Positions 14,521-27,086 of a DNA stretch of 64,000 nucleotides are shown one piece after another. Under the pieces are notes generated by a model that worked only from the letters and a program-made list of their open reading frames with translations, was not told the origin of the DNA and did not search any database. Source of the stretch: Elusimicrobiota bacterium (lineage in GTDB: Bacteria > Elusimicrobiota > Elusimicrobia > Elusimicrobiales > UBA9959); NCBI GenBank assembly GCA_003482905.1, contig DMXM01000042.1, positions 1 through 64,000 of the forward strand, given 5' to 3'. Each line of letters opens with the position of its first letter. The first letter of the stretch is position 1. A program made the position numbers and the translations under genes.

Positions 14521-15681
14521 ATGAACCTCAGCAGACTTGCCCTCTCCCTCGGCCAATCGGCCACCCTTAAGTTGAACGAATTAGCCAACAACCTTAAAGC
14601 CGAGGGCAAGCCCGTCATCCACCTGGGCGGCGGCGAACCCGAGGAAAAAATACCCAGCGGAGCTTTCGAGGAAAGCCGCAAAATGCTGGACGGCGGGTTT
14701 GTGCGCTACACTCCCGTCTCCGGCACGGCCCCCCTTAAAAAAGAGATAGCCGCCTACACCGAGGCTTATTACGGCGTAAAACCCGGCCCAAAGAACATAG
14801 TGGTGGCCTCCGGGGCCAAGCAGGCCATTTACAATTTTTTAATTTCAGTGGTGGACCCGGGCGACCAGGTGATCTTCCCCGCGCCTTACTGGGTGAGCTA
14901 CCCGGAAATGGTGCGCCTGGCCTACGGCCTGCCGGTTATAGTGCGCCCGCCCAAAGGCGAGCTGCTGGTTTCAGCCGCCGACATCGAGGCCCATCTTACC
15001 AGCCGCACCAAAGCCATACTGCTCAACAGTCCCAATAACCCTTCCGGCCAGGTATATAGCGAAGACTTCGTGCGCGAAATGGTGGAGATCTGCGAACACC
15101 GCAATATCTACCTGCTCATGGACGACATCTACAACCGCCTGGTGTTCGACGGCCAGAAAGCCCCGTCGGCCTTTAATTTCTCCAAGCGGCCCCTGAACGA
15201 GTCCATTATCGTCTCAATAAACGGCGTGTCCAAGACTTTCTCCATGACCGGCTACCGCATAGGCTGGAGCGTGGCCAACGAGGCCCTGACCCAGGCCATG
15301 GTAAAAGTGCAGGCGCAGGTCTCTTCCTGCCCGTCGGCGCTCAGCCAGGCCGCCGCGGCCGGGGCGCTGCGCGAAGGGAACGGCTTTGTGGAAGCCCTGC
15401 GCGCGGGGCTCGAGAAAAAGCGCGACGTGATGGTGGCCGAGCTCTCCAAATTTAAAAAGGTGAAACTTAACGCGCCGCAGGGGACTTTCTACAGTTTTCC
15501 GGATTTCAGCGCCTACGAGCCCGACTCGACCAGGCTTTCTAATATGCTGCTGGAAAAAGCCATGGTGGTGACGGTGCCGGGCGTGGAGTTCGGCCTGGAA
15601 GGCCACCTGCGCCTGAGCTACTGCGGCTCGGAAGCCGACATAGTGGAAGGCGTTTCCCGTATCCGTAAAATACTGGACTGA
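14521..15681 (+). CDS. Class I aminotransferase (aspartate aminotransferase type)
   Basis: The 386-residue PLP enzyme of fold type I has the hallmarks of the aspartate aminotransferase subgroup: HLGGGEPE near the N-terminus, ASGAKQAIYNF, PAPYWVSYPEM, NSPNNPSGQVY, the aldimine Tyr in DDIYNRL and the PLP-binding Lys238 in GVSKTFSMTGYRIGW. It would move amino groups between aspartate or another amino acid and 2-oxoglutarate. The frame is open to a GTG at 14500, but the ATG at 14521 starts where the family starts; neither has a clear ribosome binding site. The gene follows tRNA-Cys directly and precedes pckA, which would use the oxaloacetate such an enzyme makes. Confidence 0.88.
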   Translation: MNLSRLALSLGQSATLKLNELANNLKAEGKPVIHLGGGEPEEKIPSGAFEESRKMLDGGFVRYTPVSGTAPLKKEIAAYTEAYYGVKPGPKNIVVASGAKQAIYNFLISVVDPGDQVIFPAPYWVSYPEMVRLAYGLPVIVRPPKGELLVSAADIEAHLTSRTKAILLNSPNNPSGQVYSEDFVREMVEICEHRNIYLLMDDIYNRLVFDGQKAPSAFNFSKRPLNESIIVSINGVSKTFSMTGYRIGWSVANEALTQAMVKVQAQVSSCPSALSQAAAAGALREGNGFVEALRAGLEKKRDVMVAELSKFKKVKLNAPQGTFYSFPDFSAYEPDSTRLSNMLLEKAMVVTVPGVEFGLEGHLRLSYCGSEADIVEGVSRIRKILD

Positions 15682-15699
15682 CCCGGACAGGAGGCCTGA

Positions 15700-17328
15700 A
15701 TGCCCGCCAGCCTTAAACTTAAATCTGAAGCCAAAAGAGGAAGCACCATGGAAACCAATACGCCGGCCGCGGGCGCGGAATTGACCACTACGAAGACGAT
15801 GTTCAGGAACCTGTCTGCCCCCGCCCTTTACGAACACGCCGTCGCCAAAAAAGAGGCCGAGATAGTGAAAGGCGGAGCGCTGGCCGCCCGCACCGGCAAG
15901 CATACGGCCCGCTCAGCGCAGGATAAATTTATAGTAAAAGAGCCCGGGAGCGAAAAGAATATCTGGTGGGGCGACCAGAACACCGCGATAGACGGCGAAA
16001 AATTCGACGGCCTGCTGCGCAAGGTGCAGGGCTACCTGGCCGGGCGCGACGTGTATCAGCGCGACTGCTATGCCGGTTCCGACCCGAAGAACCGCCTGAA
16101 TGTGCGCGTTTATACCGAGCTGGCCTGGCACAGCCTGTTCGCCGGGCATATGTTCATCGATCCGCCGGCGGAGGAGCTGGCCGGTTTCAGGCCGGATTTT
16201 ACCGTAATAAACGCGCCGGGTTTTACCGCCCTGCCGGCCGTGGATGGTACGCGGGGCGGCGCTTTCATATTGCTTAATTTCAAGCGCAAGATCATCCTTA
16301 TTGGCGGCACCGCTTACGCGGGCGAGATAAAGAAATCCATATTCAGCGTGATGAACTACCTGCTGCCGCTCAAGGGCGTGATGCCCATGCACTGCTCGGC
16401 CAACGTGGGCAAGAACGACGACACGGCCATCTTCTTCGGCCTGTCCGGCACCGGCAAGACCACGCTGTCCTCGGACCCGCTCAGGCGTCTGATAGGAGAC
16501 GACGAACACGGCTGGAGCGACAACGGCATTTTCAACTTTGAAGGCGGCTGCTACGCCAAGGTCATCAACCTGTCGGCCGAGGCCGAGCCGCAGATCTACG
16601 CGGCTACCGGGCGCTTCGGCACCATCCTCGAGAACGTGGCGTACGACAAAGATACCCGCGCGCTGGACCTCAACGACGGAACCCTGACCGAGAACACGCG
16701 CGCCGCCTACCCGCTGGACTACATAGACAACGCCATCAAGGGCGCCGCCTTCCCGCACCCGAAGAACATAGTGATGCTGACCTACGACGCTTTCGGCGTG
16801 CTGCCGCCCATTGCCAGGCTGTCCTACGAGCAAGCCATGTACCACTTCATCAGCGGCTATACCGCCAAGGTGGCCAACACGGAAATGGGCATTAAAGAGC
16901 CCAAGGCCACCTTCAGCACCTGTTTCGGGGCGCCGTTCATGAGCCACCACCCCTCGGTTTACGCCGAGCTGCTCGAAAAGAAAATGCGCGGGCACAAAGC
17001 GGACTGCTGGCTGATAAACACGGGCTTGTGCGGCGGGCCTTACGGGGTGGGCAAGCGCATGAGCATACAGCACACCCGCGCGCTGCTCAATTCCGCGCTG
17101 GACGGGAAGCTGGCCAAGGTGAAATTTACCAAAGACCAGGTTTTCGGGTTCGAGATCCCGACGAAGTGCCCCGGCGTGCCGGCCGATGTGCTTAACCCGC
17201 GCGAAGCCTGGGCCGACAAGGCGCTGTATGACGCCAAATGCAAAGAACTGGCCGGCCTTTTCGCCGCCAACTTCAAAAAGTTCAACGTGACCAGCAAAGC
17301 CATAAGCGGCGCTGGGCCTAAGATCTGA
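15700..17328 (+). CDS. pckA: Phosphoenolpyruvate carboxykinase (ATP)
   Basis: It interconverts oxaloacetate plus ATP with PEP, CO2 and ADP, the entry to gluconeogenesis. The 542-residue length fits the ATP-dependent family. Visible motifs are ARTGKHTARSAQDKF (substrate loop), MHCSANVG, the P-loop GLSGTGKTTLSSDP (247 onward), the metal site GDDEHGWSDNG, FNFEGGCYAK and the C-terminal TGLCGGPYGVGKRM. The start has CAGGAGG 5 bases upstream; a second ATG at 15748 with AGAGG is also possible and gives a more usual N-terminus. It lies 19 bases after the aminotransferase gene, so the two probably form an operon linked through oxaloacetate. Confidence 0.97.
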   Translation: MPASLKLKSEAKRGSTMETNTPAAGAELTTTKTMFRNLSAPALYEHAVAKKEAEIVKGGALAARTGKHTARSAQDKFIVKEPGSEKNIWWGDQNTAIDGEKFDGLLRKVQGYLAGRDVYQRDCYAGSDPKNRLNVRVYTELAWHSLFAGHMFIDPPAEELAGFRPDFTVINAPGFTALPAVDGTRGGAFILLNFKRKIILIGGTAYAGEIKKSIFSVMNYLLPLKGVMPMHCSANVGKNDDTAIFFGLSGTGKTTLSSDPLRRLIGDDEHGWSDNGIFNFEGGCYAKVINLSAEAEPQIYAATGRFGTILENVAYDKDTRALDLNDGTLTENTRAAYPLDYIDNAIKGAAFPHPKNIVMLTYDAFGVLPPIARLSYEQAMYHFISGYTAKVANTEMGIKEPKATFSTCFGAPFMSHHPSVYAELLEKKMRGHKADCWLINTGLCGGPYGVGKRMSIQHTRALLNSALDGKLAKVKFTKDQVFGFEIPTKCPGVPADVLNPREAWADKALYDAKCKELAGLFAANFKKFNVTSKAISGAGPKI

Positions 17329-17351
17329 AAACCCGCCCCGGGGGAGTCCTA

Positions 17352-17381
17352 TTGACACTCTCGGGGAAAAATAGGTTATAT
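17352..17381 (+). promoter_or_regulatory. Sigma70-type promoter of the SWIB gene
   Basis: TTGACA and TTATAT are separated by 18 bases, about 40 bases before the start codon. Confidence 0.6.
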
Positions 17382-17421
17382 GTAGTGGTAATTTGAAGTG
17401 AGACCTTAAGGAGGAAGTACA

Positions 17422-17685
17422 ATGCCCGCAGCAAAAGCAAACTCGAAGTTCATGGCCCCCGTTAACCCTAACGACACTCTTGGCGCGATAGTCGGCACGA
17501 AGCCGCTCCCCCGCACGGAGATAGTTAAGAAACTCTGGGTCTACATAAAGAAGAACAACCTTCAGGATAAGAAGAACAAGCGCAACATCAACGCCGATGC
17601 CAAGCTTCTTCCTCTTTTCGCCAACAAGAAGCAGGTTACCATGTTCGACCTGGCCACCATCATCAGCAAGAACATAAAGAAATAA
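17422..17685 (+). CDS. SWIB/MDM2-domain protein
   Basis: The 87-residue protein is almost entirely one SWIB domain: LGAIVGTKPLPRTEIVKKLWVYIKKNNLQDKKNKRNINADAKLLPLFANKKQVTMFDLATIISKNI. In bacteria this single-domain form is known from chlamydiae, Elusimicrobia and relatives and is thought to associate with DNA or nucleoid proteins; its exact role is not established. A strong AAGGAGG ribosome binding site and a good promoter suggest high expression. It is a single-gene unit closed by a terminator. Confidence 0.9.
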   Translation: MPAAKANSKFMAPVNPNDTLGAIVGTKPLPRTEIVKKLWVYIKKNNLQDKKNKRNINADAKLLPLFANKKQVTMFDLATIISKNIKK

Positions 17686-17704
17686 GCCGGTTGTTTATCT
17701 CTTG

Positions 17705-17737
17705 ACGCCGTCCGTGTTAAAAGCGGGCGGCGTTTTT
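17705..17737 (+). terminator. Intrinsic terminator after the SWIB gene
   Basis: ACGCCGTCCG pairs with CGGGCGGCGT (one G-T pair) and is followed by TTTTT. Confidence 0.82.
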
Positions 17738-17755
17738 AATTGTCGGGGGAGAAGG

Positions 17756-19471
17756 TCAGTCGGTGCGGCGGTCTATGATGTAATGGCTCTTGGGGGCGGC
17801 TTTGGCGCCTTTCTTGAGCTCGGTGCCGATATTGCTCACCTGCGCGAAGGAATGCAGGGCGCGGGTCTTGTTCTGCACTATGCCGATGGAGATGGAGAGG
17901 AAGGGGAATTTCTTTATATCGCCCTGGCGGTCGGTGGAGATTATGTGCCCGCGGTCGCGGTCGGCCTTATTGTAGAAAGAGGGGGCGATCTCGTCGAAAG
18001 CCGCGGCTATAAGCCTGGCCAGGTCTTCGGCCCGGTCGAAAGCCGTGACCACTATGAAGTCGTCGCCGCCTATATGGCCGATGAAGTCTTCCGAGTGCTC
18101 GTTCTGGATGGTCAGCTTTACCAGCAGGTTGGCGGTGGCCTTCAGCACCCGGTCTCCGGCCTCGAAGCCATAGGTATCGTTGTAGGCCTTGAAGTTGTTG
18201 AGGTCCAGGTAAAGCACCGCGAAGGCATTTCCCATCTGGATCTCGCGTTCCACGCGGGCCTGTATGGAAGGGTTTCCCGGCAGTTTTGAAAGAGGGTTGG
18301 TGTCCAGCACCTGCTTGTTGCGCTTCAGGATCATGCGGATGCGCGCTATCAGTTCGTCCGTGTCCACGGGCTTTATCAGGTAATCGTCTATGCCCATGCC
18401 CAGGCCTTTGAGTTTGGTGCGCTTTTCGCCCGCGCCGGTCACTATTATTATCGGGATATGGGCGAAGATGGGGTTGTTCTTAAGGTCCTGCGCCACTTCA
18501 AGGCCGTCCTTGCGCGGCATGTTATTGTCCAGCACTATGATGTCCGGGCTGGTCTCAAAAACCTCTTTCAGGGCCTCCACTCCGTCGTGGGCTGTGAAGA
18601 CCTCAAAGCCGGCGGCTTCCACCATTTCCTTCATCAAAATCAGCAGTTCGGTCTGATCGTCAGCCAGCAGCACGCGCGGGCGGACGGGTTTGGGCGGCTC
18701 GCCCGGCAGGGAACGGCGCGCCTGAGCGGTCTGCTCTTCTATAAGTTTTAAAAGCAGGTCGCCCGGGATCTCCCTTGCAACTATCTCCGGCAGGCCGGTG
18801 AGGACCCCGTGCTCCTGGTAGTTCCCCAGGCGCAGCCCGCTCAGGATTATTATGGGAATGCCGGAGGTGTCGGCGGAGTCCTGCATCTCCTCCATGATGG
18901 CGAAACCGTCTTTCTTAGGCATCATGATGTCGAGCAGCAGCGCCTCCGGCTTGTCGGAGCGGAGGCGGTCCATTACGGACGACGCGTCGCCTACCATTAT
19001 GGCGCGGTAGTCGTTGGCTTCCAGGAACATTTTAACCAGGTCTGAGAATTCAGGGTCGTCGTCCGCCACCATAACGGCGGGCTGCACGCCGGGGACCCGC
19101 TCCGGCAGGATGCCGCGCAGGGAGGCTTTAAGGGCCTCGAAATCCACCGGCTTGGTGAGGTAGCCGCGCACTTTGGGGGCGGGGCCGGTGACGATATCCA
19201 TTTTTGGGGTCTGGGAAAAGATTATTATTTTCTGGTTTTCCGTGAAGGGATTCTTCTTGATTTCGGCGATGAAATCCAGGGGGTTGAAGCCCTGCATGAG
19301 GATGTTCAGTATCACCAGGTCCGGCTTCCAGTTCTGTACGGCCGTGAGGGCCTGCTGGTGATCGGCCACCATCTGCGCGAGGTAGCCGTGGTCCGTCAGA
19401 AATGTGATGAGAGAGCGCGCCGAGTCCGCGTCGTTCTCCACAATGAGTATCTTTTTCCCTCCGGCGTCCAT
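17756..19471 (-). CDS. Triple receiver-GGDEF response regulator
   Basis: Three receiver domains precede a GGDEF domain in 571 residues. Receiver 1 (1-120) has Asn instead of the phospho-Asp (VILNILM) and is likely a pseudo-receiver. Receiver 2 has Asp in LLLDIMMP but its usual Lys region reads AREIPG, so it too is degenerate at the C-terminal end. Receiver 3 has a full set (DDQ, VLDNNMP, VTGAG, LIKPVD). The cyclase signature is GGDDF rather than GGEEF or GGDEF, and the I-site position reads HSED, not RxxD, so product inhibition is unlikely. It may make cyclic di-GMP or act as a sensor. No kinase gene is adjacent; it stands alone between the SWIB gene and the ATP synthase operon. Confidence 0.88.
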   Translation of the reverse strand: MDAGGKKILIVENDADSARSLITFLTDHGYLAQMVADHQQALTAVQNWKPDLVILNILMQGFNPLDFIAEIKKNPFTENQKIIIFSQTPKMDIVTGPAPKVRGYLTKPVDFEALKASLRGILPERVPGVQPAVMVADDDPEFSDLVKMFLEANDYRAIMVGDASSVMDRLRSDKPEALLLDIMMPKKDGFAIMEEMQDSADTSGIPIIILSGLRLGNYQEHGVLTGLPEIVAREIPGDLLLKLIEEQTAQARRSLPGEPPKPVRPRVLLADDQTELLILMKEMVEAAGFEVFTAHDGVEALKEVFETSPDIIVLDNNMPRKDGLEVAQDLKNNPIFAHIPIIIVTGAGEKRTKLKGLGMGIDDYLIKPVDTDELIARIRMILKRNKQVLDTNPLSKLPGNPSIQARVEREIQMGNAFAVLYLDLNNFKAYNDTYGFEAGDRVLKATANLLVKLTIQNEHSEDFIGHIGGDDFIVVTAFDRAEDLARLIAAAFDEIAPSFYNKADRDRGHIISTDRQGDIKKFPFLSISIGIVQNKTRALHSFAQVSNIGTELKKGAKAAPKSHYIIDRRTD

Positions 19472-19547
19472 GCCATGATTTTACCATTTTATTTTTATAC
19501 GGTTACACCGGGGGCGCCCCGGCGCCCGAAAAATGTAGAATAGCGGT

Positions 19548-19763
19548 ATGACCGGACAGACAGAGGAATACTGGAAGTACGCGCAAATAGGGCTGGAGCT
19601 GGCCGCGGCCGTGCTGCTGGGTTTCTGGGCCGGGTACCAGCTGGATAAAAAAGCCGGCACGGCGCCCTGGCTTATGCTCGGCGGCGCCGCGGGCGGTATG
19701 GGCGCCGGGTTCTACCTGGTAGTCCGCGAACTGTTCTCCGGTGAAAAAAAGGGGGGGAAGTGA
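19548..19763 (+). CDS. atpZ: AtpZ-like ATP synthase accessory protein
   Basis: The 71-residue protein has two membrane helices (IGLELAAAVLLGFWAGYQLDKK and PWLMLGGAAGGMGAGFYLVVREL) with the D-K-x-x-x-T-x-P-W signature of AtpZ/F0F1-associated subunits. It is first in the F-type ATPase operon and overlaps the next gene by 4 bases. The family assists assembly or magnesium or calcium handling of the Fo sector. Confidence 0.82.
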   Translation: MTGQTEEYWKYAQIGLELAAAVLLGFWAGYQLDKKAGTAPWLMLGGAAGGMGAGFYLVVRELFSGEKKGGK

Positions 19764-20050
19764 TAAATTCAACCCCCGCCGCCGTTCTTTACGGAGCCGC
19801 GCTGGGCGCCATGGTCGGGTGGGCTACGCGGCTGGCTCTGGGCCGCGGGCTGAAGGCGCCGGAGGCCGTGTTCTATTCGGTTTTCGTGGGCGGAATTTTT
19901 ATCCGTCTTTTCGTCCTGGTGGCGGCCGTTTGTCTGCTGCGCCATGAAAAATATATAATTATAATCGCTTTCGCGGTCTCACAGATCCTGGTCCAGACTA
20001 TTTTTGAAGCGTTTCCGCTGAAATATAATGGGATTAAAAGAAATTCTTGA
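19760..20050 (+). CDS. atpI: ATP synthase subunit I-like protein
   Basis: The 96-residue protein has four short hydrophobic helices. Its position between atpZ and atpB and its size match AtpI, the chaperone-like protein that helps assemble the c ring. Sequence conservation in this family is low, so the call rests mainly on context. It overlaps atpZ by 4 and atpB by 23 bases. Confidence 0.7.
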   Translation: MINSTPAAVLYGAALGAMVGWATRLALGRGLKAPEAVFYSVFVGGIFIRLFVLVAAVCLLRHEKYIIIIAFAVSQILVQTIFEAFPLKYNGIKRNS

Positions 20051-20789
20051 ACACCATATAGTGGACCATGTCTGGTCCAGGGCCGTTCTCGGCCCGCTCA
20101 GCGTCCCTTTTTCCAAACACCTGCTGATGATGGTCATAGCTTCCGCCATCCTGCTGGTGGTGTTCCCCCTGATCATCCGCAGCAAGTCCCGCGTCCTCGC
20201 CCCGTTCAGGGCCATCATAGAGATAATAGTGCTGTTCCTGCGCGACGAAGTGGTGGTGCCCAACCTCGGCCACAAGGGCGCGGCGTATATGGGATACTTC
20301 TCCACGCTGTTCTTCTTCATTCTCCTGCTGAACCTCCTGGGCCTGGTGCCCTTCGGCGCCACCGCCACCGGCAACCTGGCCGTTACCGCGGGGCTCGCGC
20401 TTACCACCTTTGTGCTGATAAACTTCGCCGGCATAAAGGAGCAGGGGCTGTTCAAATACCTGTCGCATATCGTGCCCAAGGGCGTGCCGGGGTGGCTGTA
20501 CCCGCTGCTGTTCCCCATAGAGCTGATCGGCCTGGTGACCAAGGCTTTCGCCCTCTGTATCCGTCTGTTCGCCAACATGATAGCCGGGCACATAGTGATC
20601 CTGGCCTTCATCAGTTTTATTTTTATATTCGGCTCGCTCAACGTGTTCGTCGGTTTCGCGGTGGCGCCCGTGTCGGTCGGGCTGGTGCTGTTCACGCTGC
20701 TGCTGGAGCTTTTTGTGGCTTTCCTGCAGGCGTACGTTTTTGTTTTCCTGACGGCGATCTTTACCGGCTCGGCCATGCACCCGCACTGA
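20028..20789 (+). CDS. atpB: F-type ATP synthase subunit a
   Basis: The 253-residue membrane protein forms the ion half-channels of Fo. The stretch LIGLVTKAFALCIRLFANMIAGHIVI contains the essential channel Arg in IRLFANM, and PIELIGLV and LELFVAFLQAYVFVFLTAIF are standard subunit a sequences. The hydrophilic N-terminus (EHHIVDHVW) is also typical. Confidence 0.95.
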   Translation: MGLKEILEHHIVDHVWSRAVLGPLSVPFSKHLLMMVIASAILLVVFPLIIRSKSRVLAPFRAIIEIIVLFLRDEVVVPNLGHKGAAYMGYFSTLFFFILLLNLLGLVPFGATATGNLAVTAGLALTTFVLINFAGIKEQGLFKYLSHIVPKGVPGWLYPLLFPIELIGLVTKAFALCIRLFANMIAGHIVILAFISFIFIFGSLNVFVGFAVAPVSVGLVLFTLLLELFVAFLQAYVFVFLTAIFTGSAMHPH

Positions 20790-20823
20790 TTTTTGGTTCG
20801 ATATTTTAACGGAGGTAGTACAC

Positions 20824-21120
20824 ATGAACGACTTAACATTCCTCGGTCTCGGCTATATAGGCGCCGGCCTCGGCGCCGGCCTTACCCTGATAGGCGCGGG
20901 TCTCGGCATCGGCAAGCTGGCCGCCGGCGCCCTCGACGGCACCGCCCGCCAGCCGGAAGCCGGCCCGGCCCTGCGCACCACCATGATCATCGCGGCCGCC
21001 CTTATAGAGGGCCTCGCGTTCTTCGCGCTGGTCATCTGCCTGCTGGCCGTGATGAACTTCGCCATGCCCAAGGGCGAAGCCGCCCCGGCCGCCGCGCAGA
21101 CCACCTCGGCGCAGCACTAA
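20824..21120 (+). CDS. atpE: F-type ATP synthase subunit c
   Basis: This 98-residue proteolipid has two helices joined by the polar loop ARQPEAGPALRTTM. The ion-binding Glu lies in AAALIEGLAFFAL; Gly follows it instead of the Ser or Thr of sodium-binding rings, so proton coupling is more likely. Strong ribosome binding site ACGGAGG. The C-terminus has an unusual Ala/Pro/Gln-rich extension. Confidence 0.95.
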   Translation: MNDLTFLGLGYIGAGLGAGLTLIGAGLGIGKLAAGALDGTARQPEAGPALRTTMIIAAALIEGLAFFALVICLLAVMNFAMPKGEAAPAAAQTTSAQH

Positions 21121-21213
21121 GCGGGTCGGGGTCGAGGGTCGGGAGTCAAAGCGGAGGCGAAAGAACTTCTCCTTGCGTTGACCTCCGGTCCCGGCTCCAG
21201 GCTAGGAGTTAAT

Positions 21214-21735
21214 ATGGAAGCATTGATCAGGCCCGAATTCGGCCTTACGTTCTGGACGATAACCTGCTTTGTCCTGCTGGTGTTCGTGCTGTCGAAAACC
21301 GCGTGGAAGCCGCTGATGCAGGCCGTGGAGGAGCGCGAGCGCTCCATAAAGCACGACCTCCACTCGGCCGAAACGGCCCGCGCCGCGGCCGAAAAGCTTA
21401 AAGGCGAGCTGGCCGCCCAGCTGGCCGCCCTGAAGGCGGAGATACAGCGCCGGCTGGAAGAGGCGCGCCTGACCGCCGAGAAAGAGACGGACCTGCTTAT
21501 AGAAGAGGCCCGCCGCAGCGCCGGCGTTATAGTGGAGTCGGCGCGCAAGGAGATAGAGGCGCAAAAAACCGAGGCCGCCCGCGAACTCAGGAACAAGGTG
21601 GCCGACCTGGCCGTACTGGCCGCCGAGCGCATACTCCTCAAGCAGCTGGACCACCGGGCCAACACGGACCTCGCGGCCAGGTATCTGGCCGAACTCGAGA
21701 AAGAAAGGCCGGACCTGAAGCTGGGGACCAACTAA
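21214..21735 (+). CDS. atpF: F-type ATP synthase subunit b
   Basis: One N-terminal membrane helix (FWTITCFVLLVFVLSKTAWKPL) is followed by a long charged coiled coil, the peripheral stalk. The ATG at 21214 follows TAGGAG; the frame is open upstream to 21178, but the family starts here. The protein has 173 residues, and its stop codon directly abuts the atpH start. Confidence 0.93.
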   Translation: MEALIRPEFGLTFWTITCFVLLVFVLSKTAWKPLMQAVEERERSIKHDLHSAETARAAAEKLKGELAAQLAALKAEIQRRLEEARLTAEKETDLLIEEARRSAGVIVESARKEIEAQKTEAARELRNKVADLAVLAAERILLKQLDHRANTDLAARYLAELEKERPDLKLGTN

Positions 21736-22277
21736 ATGGATTCAAACGCCAAGATCCTTGCCAAGCGCTACGCCAGGGCCTATATGGGCCTGGACGGCAA
21801 GGTTTTCGGCAACGCCCTGGAGGTCGCCTCCATGGAAAAGCTCAACGGGCTGCGCCGGGTTTTTGAGGCGGCGCGGCCCTATCTGAAGACCCTGACCCAC
21901 CCCGTGGTCAACAGCGCCGTCAGACTTGAGGCGCTGGAAAAGATACTTGGGGAAAAAAACGCGGGCTCGGCGGCGTCCTTCACGGCGCTGCTGGTCAAGC
22001 GCGGGCGGTTCAGCCTGCTCGAAGAGATAATGCAGGAGTGCCTGCGCCTGCACGACAATTTTTGCGGCCTGCTGCGCGCCGAAGTGTTCAGCCGCTATAC
22101 GCTTTCGGAGGGCGAGCTGAAAAGGATAGAGGCCCTGCTGGCGGGGATCTCGAGAAAGCGCGTCGGCCTGCGCAACATAATCACCGAACGCGTGATAGGC
22201 GGTTTCGAGATAAAGATAGGGGACACCCTTATAGACGCCACGGTACGCGGGCGGCTCGAGGCTATGAAAAGGATCTT

Positions 22278-22281
<4 letters not shown>
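21736..22281 (+). CDS. atpH: F-type ATP synthase subunit delta
   Basis: The 181-residue protein shows the OSCP/delta pattern: an N-terminal helical domain beginning [12 protein letters not shown] and a conserved C-terminal end [27 protein letters not shown]. It links the stalk to the F1 head. It overlaps atpA by 4 bases. Confidence 0.93.
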
Positions 22282-23789
<1,508 letters not shown>

Positions 23790-23809
23790 GGACTGGTGAG
23801 GCTGGCTAA

Positions 23810-24733
23810 ATGAAAAAATACCTCGTAACCGGCGGCGCCGGATTCATCGGTTCCAATCTCGCCTTTACGCTCTGCGAAGAGCGCAAGGCGAAAGTGACGG
23901 TGCTGGATAATTTCTCCTCCGGCAACTACAAGACCCTTCTGGGTTTTACTGGGGATATCATAGCCGACGACATCCTGAGCCGGGCCTGGTTCGACAAGGC
24001 CGGCCCGGTGGACGCCATTTTTCACGAGGCGGCCATAACCGACACCACCGTGCACGACCAGCGCAGGATGATGGAGGTGAACGTTGACGGTTTCCGCAAC
24101 GTGCTCGACTTCGCGCTTAAGTCCGGCGTGAAGCGCGTGGTCTACGCCTCTTCCGCCGCGGTTTACGGCAACGGCGCCACCCCCATGCGCGAGGAGCAGC
24201 CGCCTACGCCGGAGAACGTCTACGGTTTTTCAAAGGCCATCATGGATAACACGGCGCGGGAGTTCGCGGCCGCTCACCCGGACATGACGCTGGTGGGGCT
24301 GCGCTATTTTAACGTCTACGGCCCCCGGGAATATTACAAGGGCAATCCCGCCAGCATGATGTTCCATCTTTATAACCAGATGAAGGCCGGCAAGCCGCCG
24401 CGCATTTTTAAGTTCGGCGAGCAGGTAAGGGATTTCGTTTACGTAAAGGACATCGTACGCGGCAACCTCAACGCGCTCGACGCCCAAAAGTCCTGCGTCT
24501 GCAACCTGGGCAGCGGCAAGCCCGGTAACTTTAACGAGGTTGTGGAGGCGCTGAACAAGGCCATGGGCCTGGACCTGGCCCCGGAATATTTCGATAACCC
24601 ATACGCCTTCTACCAGAACAAGACCCAGGCCGACCTGCGCCAGGCCAAAGCCCTGCTCAATTACAGGCCAGAATGGAACCTTTCCGACGGGATAGCGGAC
24701 TACGTCAAAGCGCTGGAGCATACTAAAATATAA
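23810..24733 (+). CDS. hldD: ADP-glycero-manno-heptose 6-epimerase-like enzyme inside the atp operon
   Basis: This 307-residue short-chain dehydrogenase/epimerase has the nucleotide motif GGAGFIGSN, catalytic Ser in YASSAAVYG and the YxxxK pair in VYGFSK. The segments HEAAITDTT, FNVYGPREYYKGNPASMMFHLYNQM and FGEQVRDFVYVKDI match the heptose epimerase subgroup closely. It would convert ADP-D-glycero- to ADP-L-glycero-manno-heptose for lipopolysaccharide core. It lies between atpA and atpG with 20- and 9-base gaps and the same strand, so it should be transcribed with the ATP synthase genes. This position is not usual. Confidence 0.85.
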   Translation: MKKYLVTGGAGFIGSNLAFTLCEERKAKVTVLDNFSSGNYKTLLGFTGDIIADDILSRAWFDKAGPVDAIFHEAAITDTTVHDQRRMMEVNVDGFRNVLDFALKSGVKRVVYASSAAVYGNGATPMREEQPPTPENVYGFSKAIMDNTAREFAAAHPDMTLVGLRYFNVYGPREYYKGNPASMMFHLYNQMKAGKPPRIFKFGEQVRDFVYVKDIVRGNLNALDAQKSCVCNLGSGKPGNFNEVVEALNKAMGLDLAPEYFDNPYAFYQNKTQADLRQAKALLNYRPEWNLSDGIADYVKALEHTKI

Positions 24734-24742
24734 CGCTTAACT

Positions 24743-27072
<2,330 letters not shown>

Positions 27073-27086
27073 GCGGGCCAGTCAAC

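Noticed and set aside
15913..17358. Minus-strand frame (481 residues) opposite pckA
   Set aside because: Antisense to a complete PEP carboxykinase; its sequence has no domain and is a codon-bias artefact.
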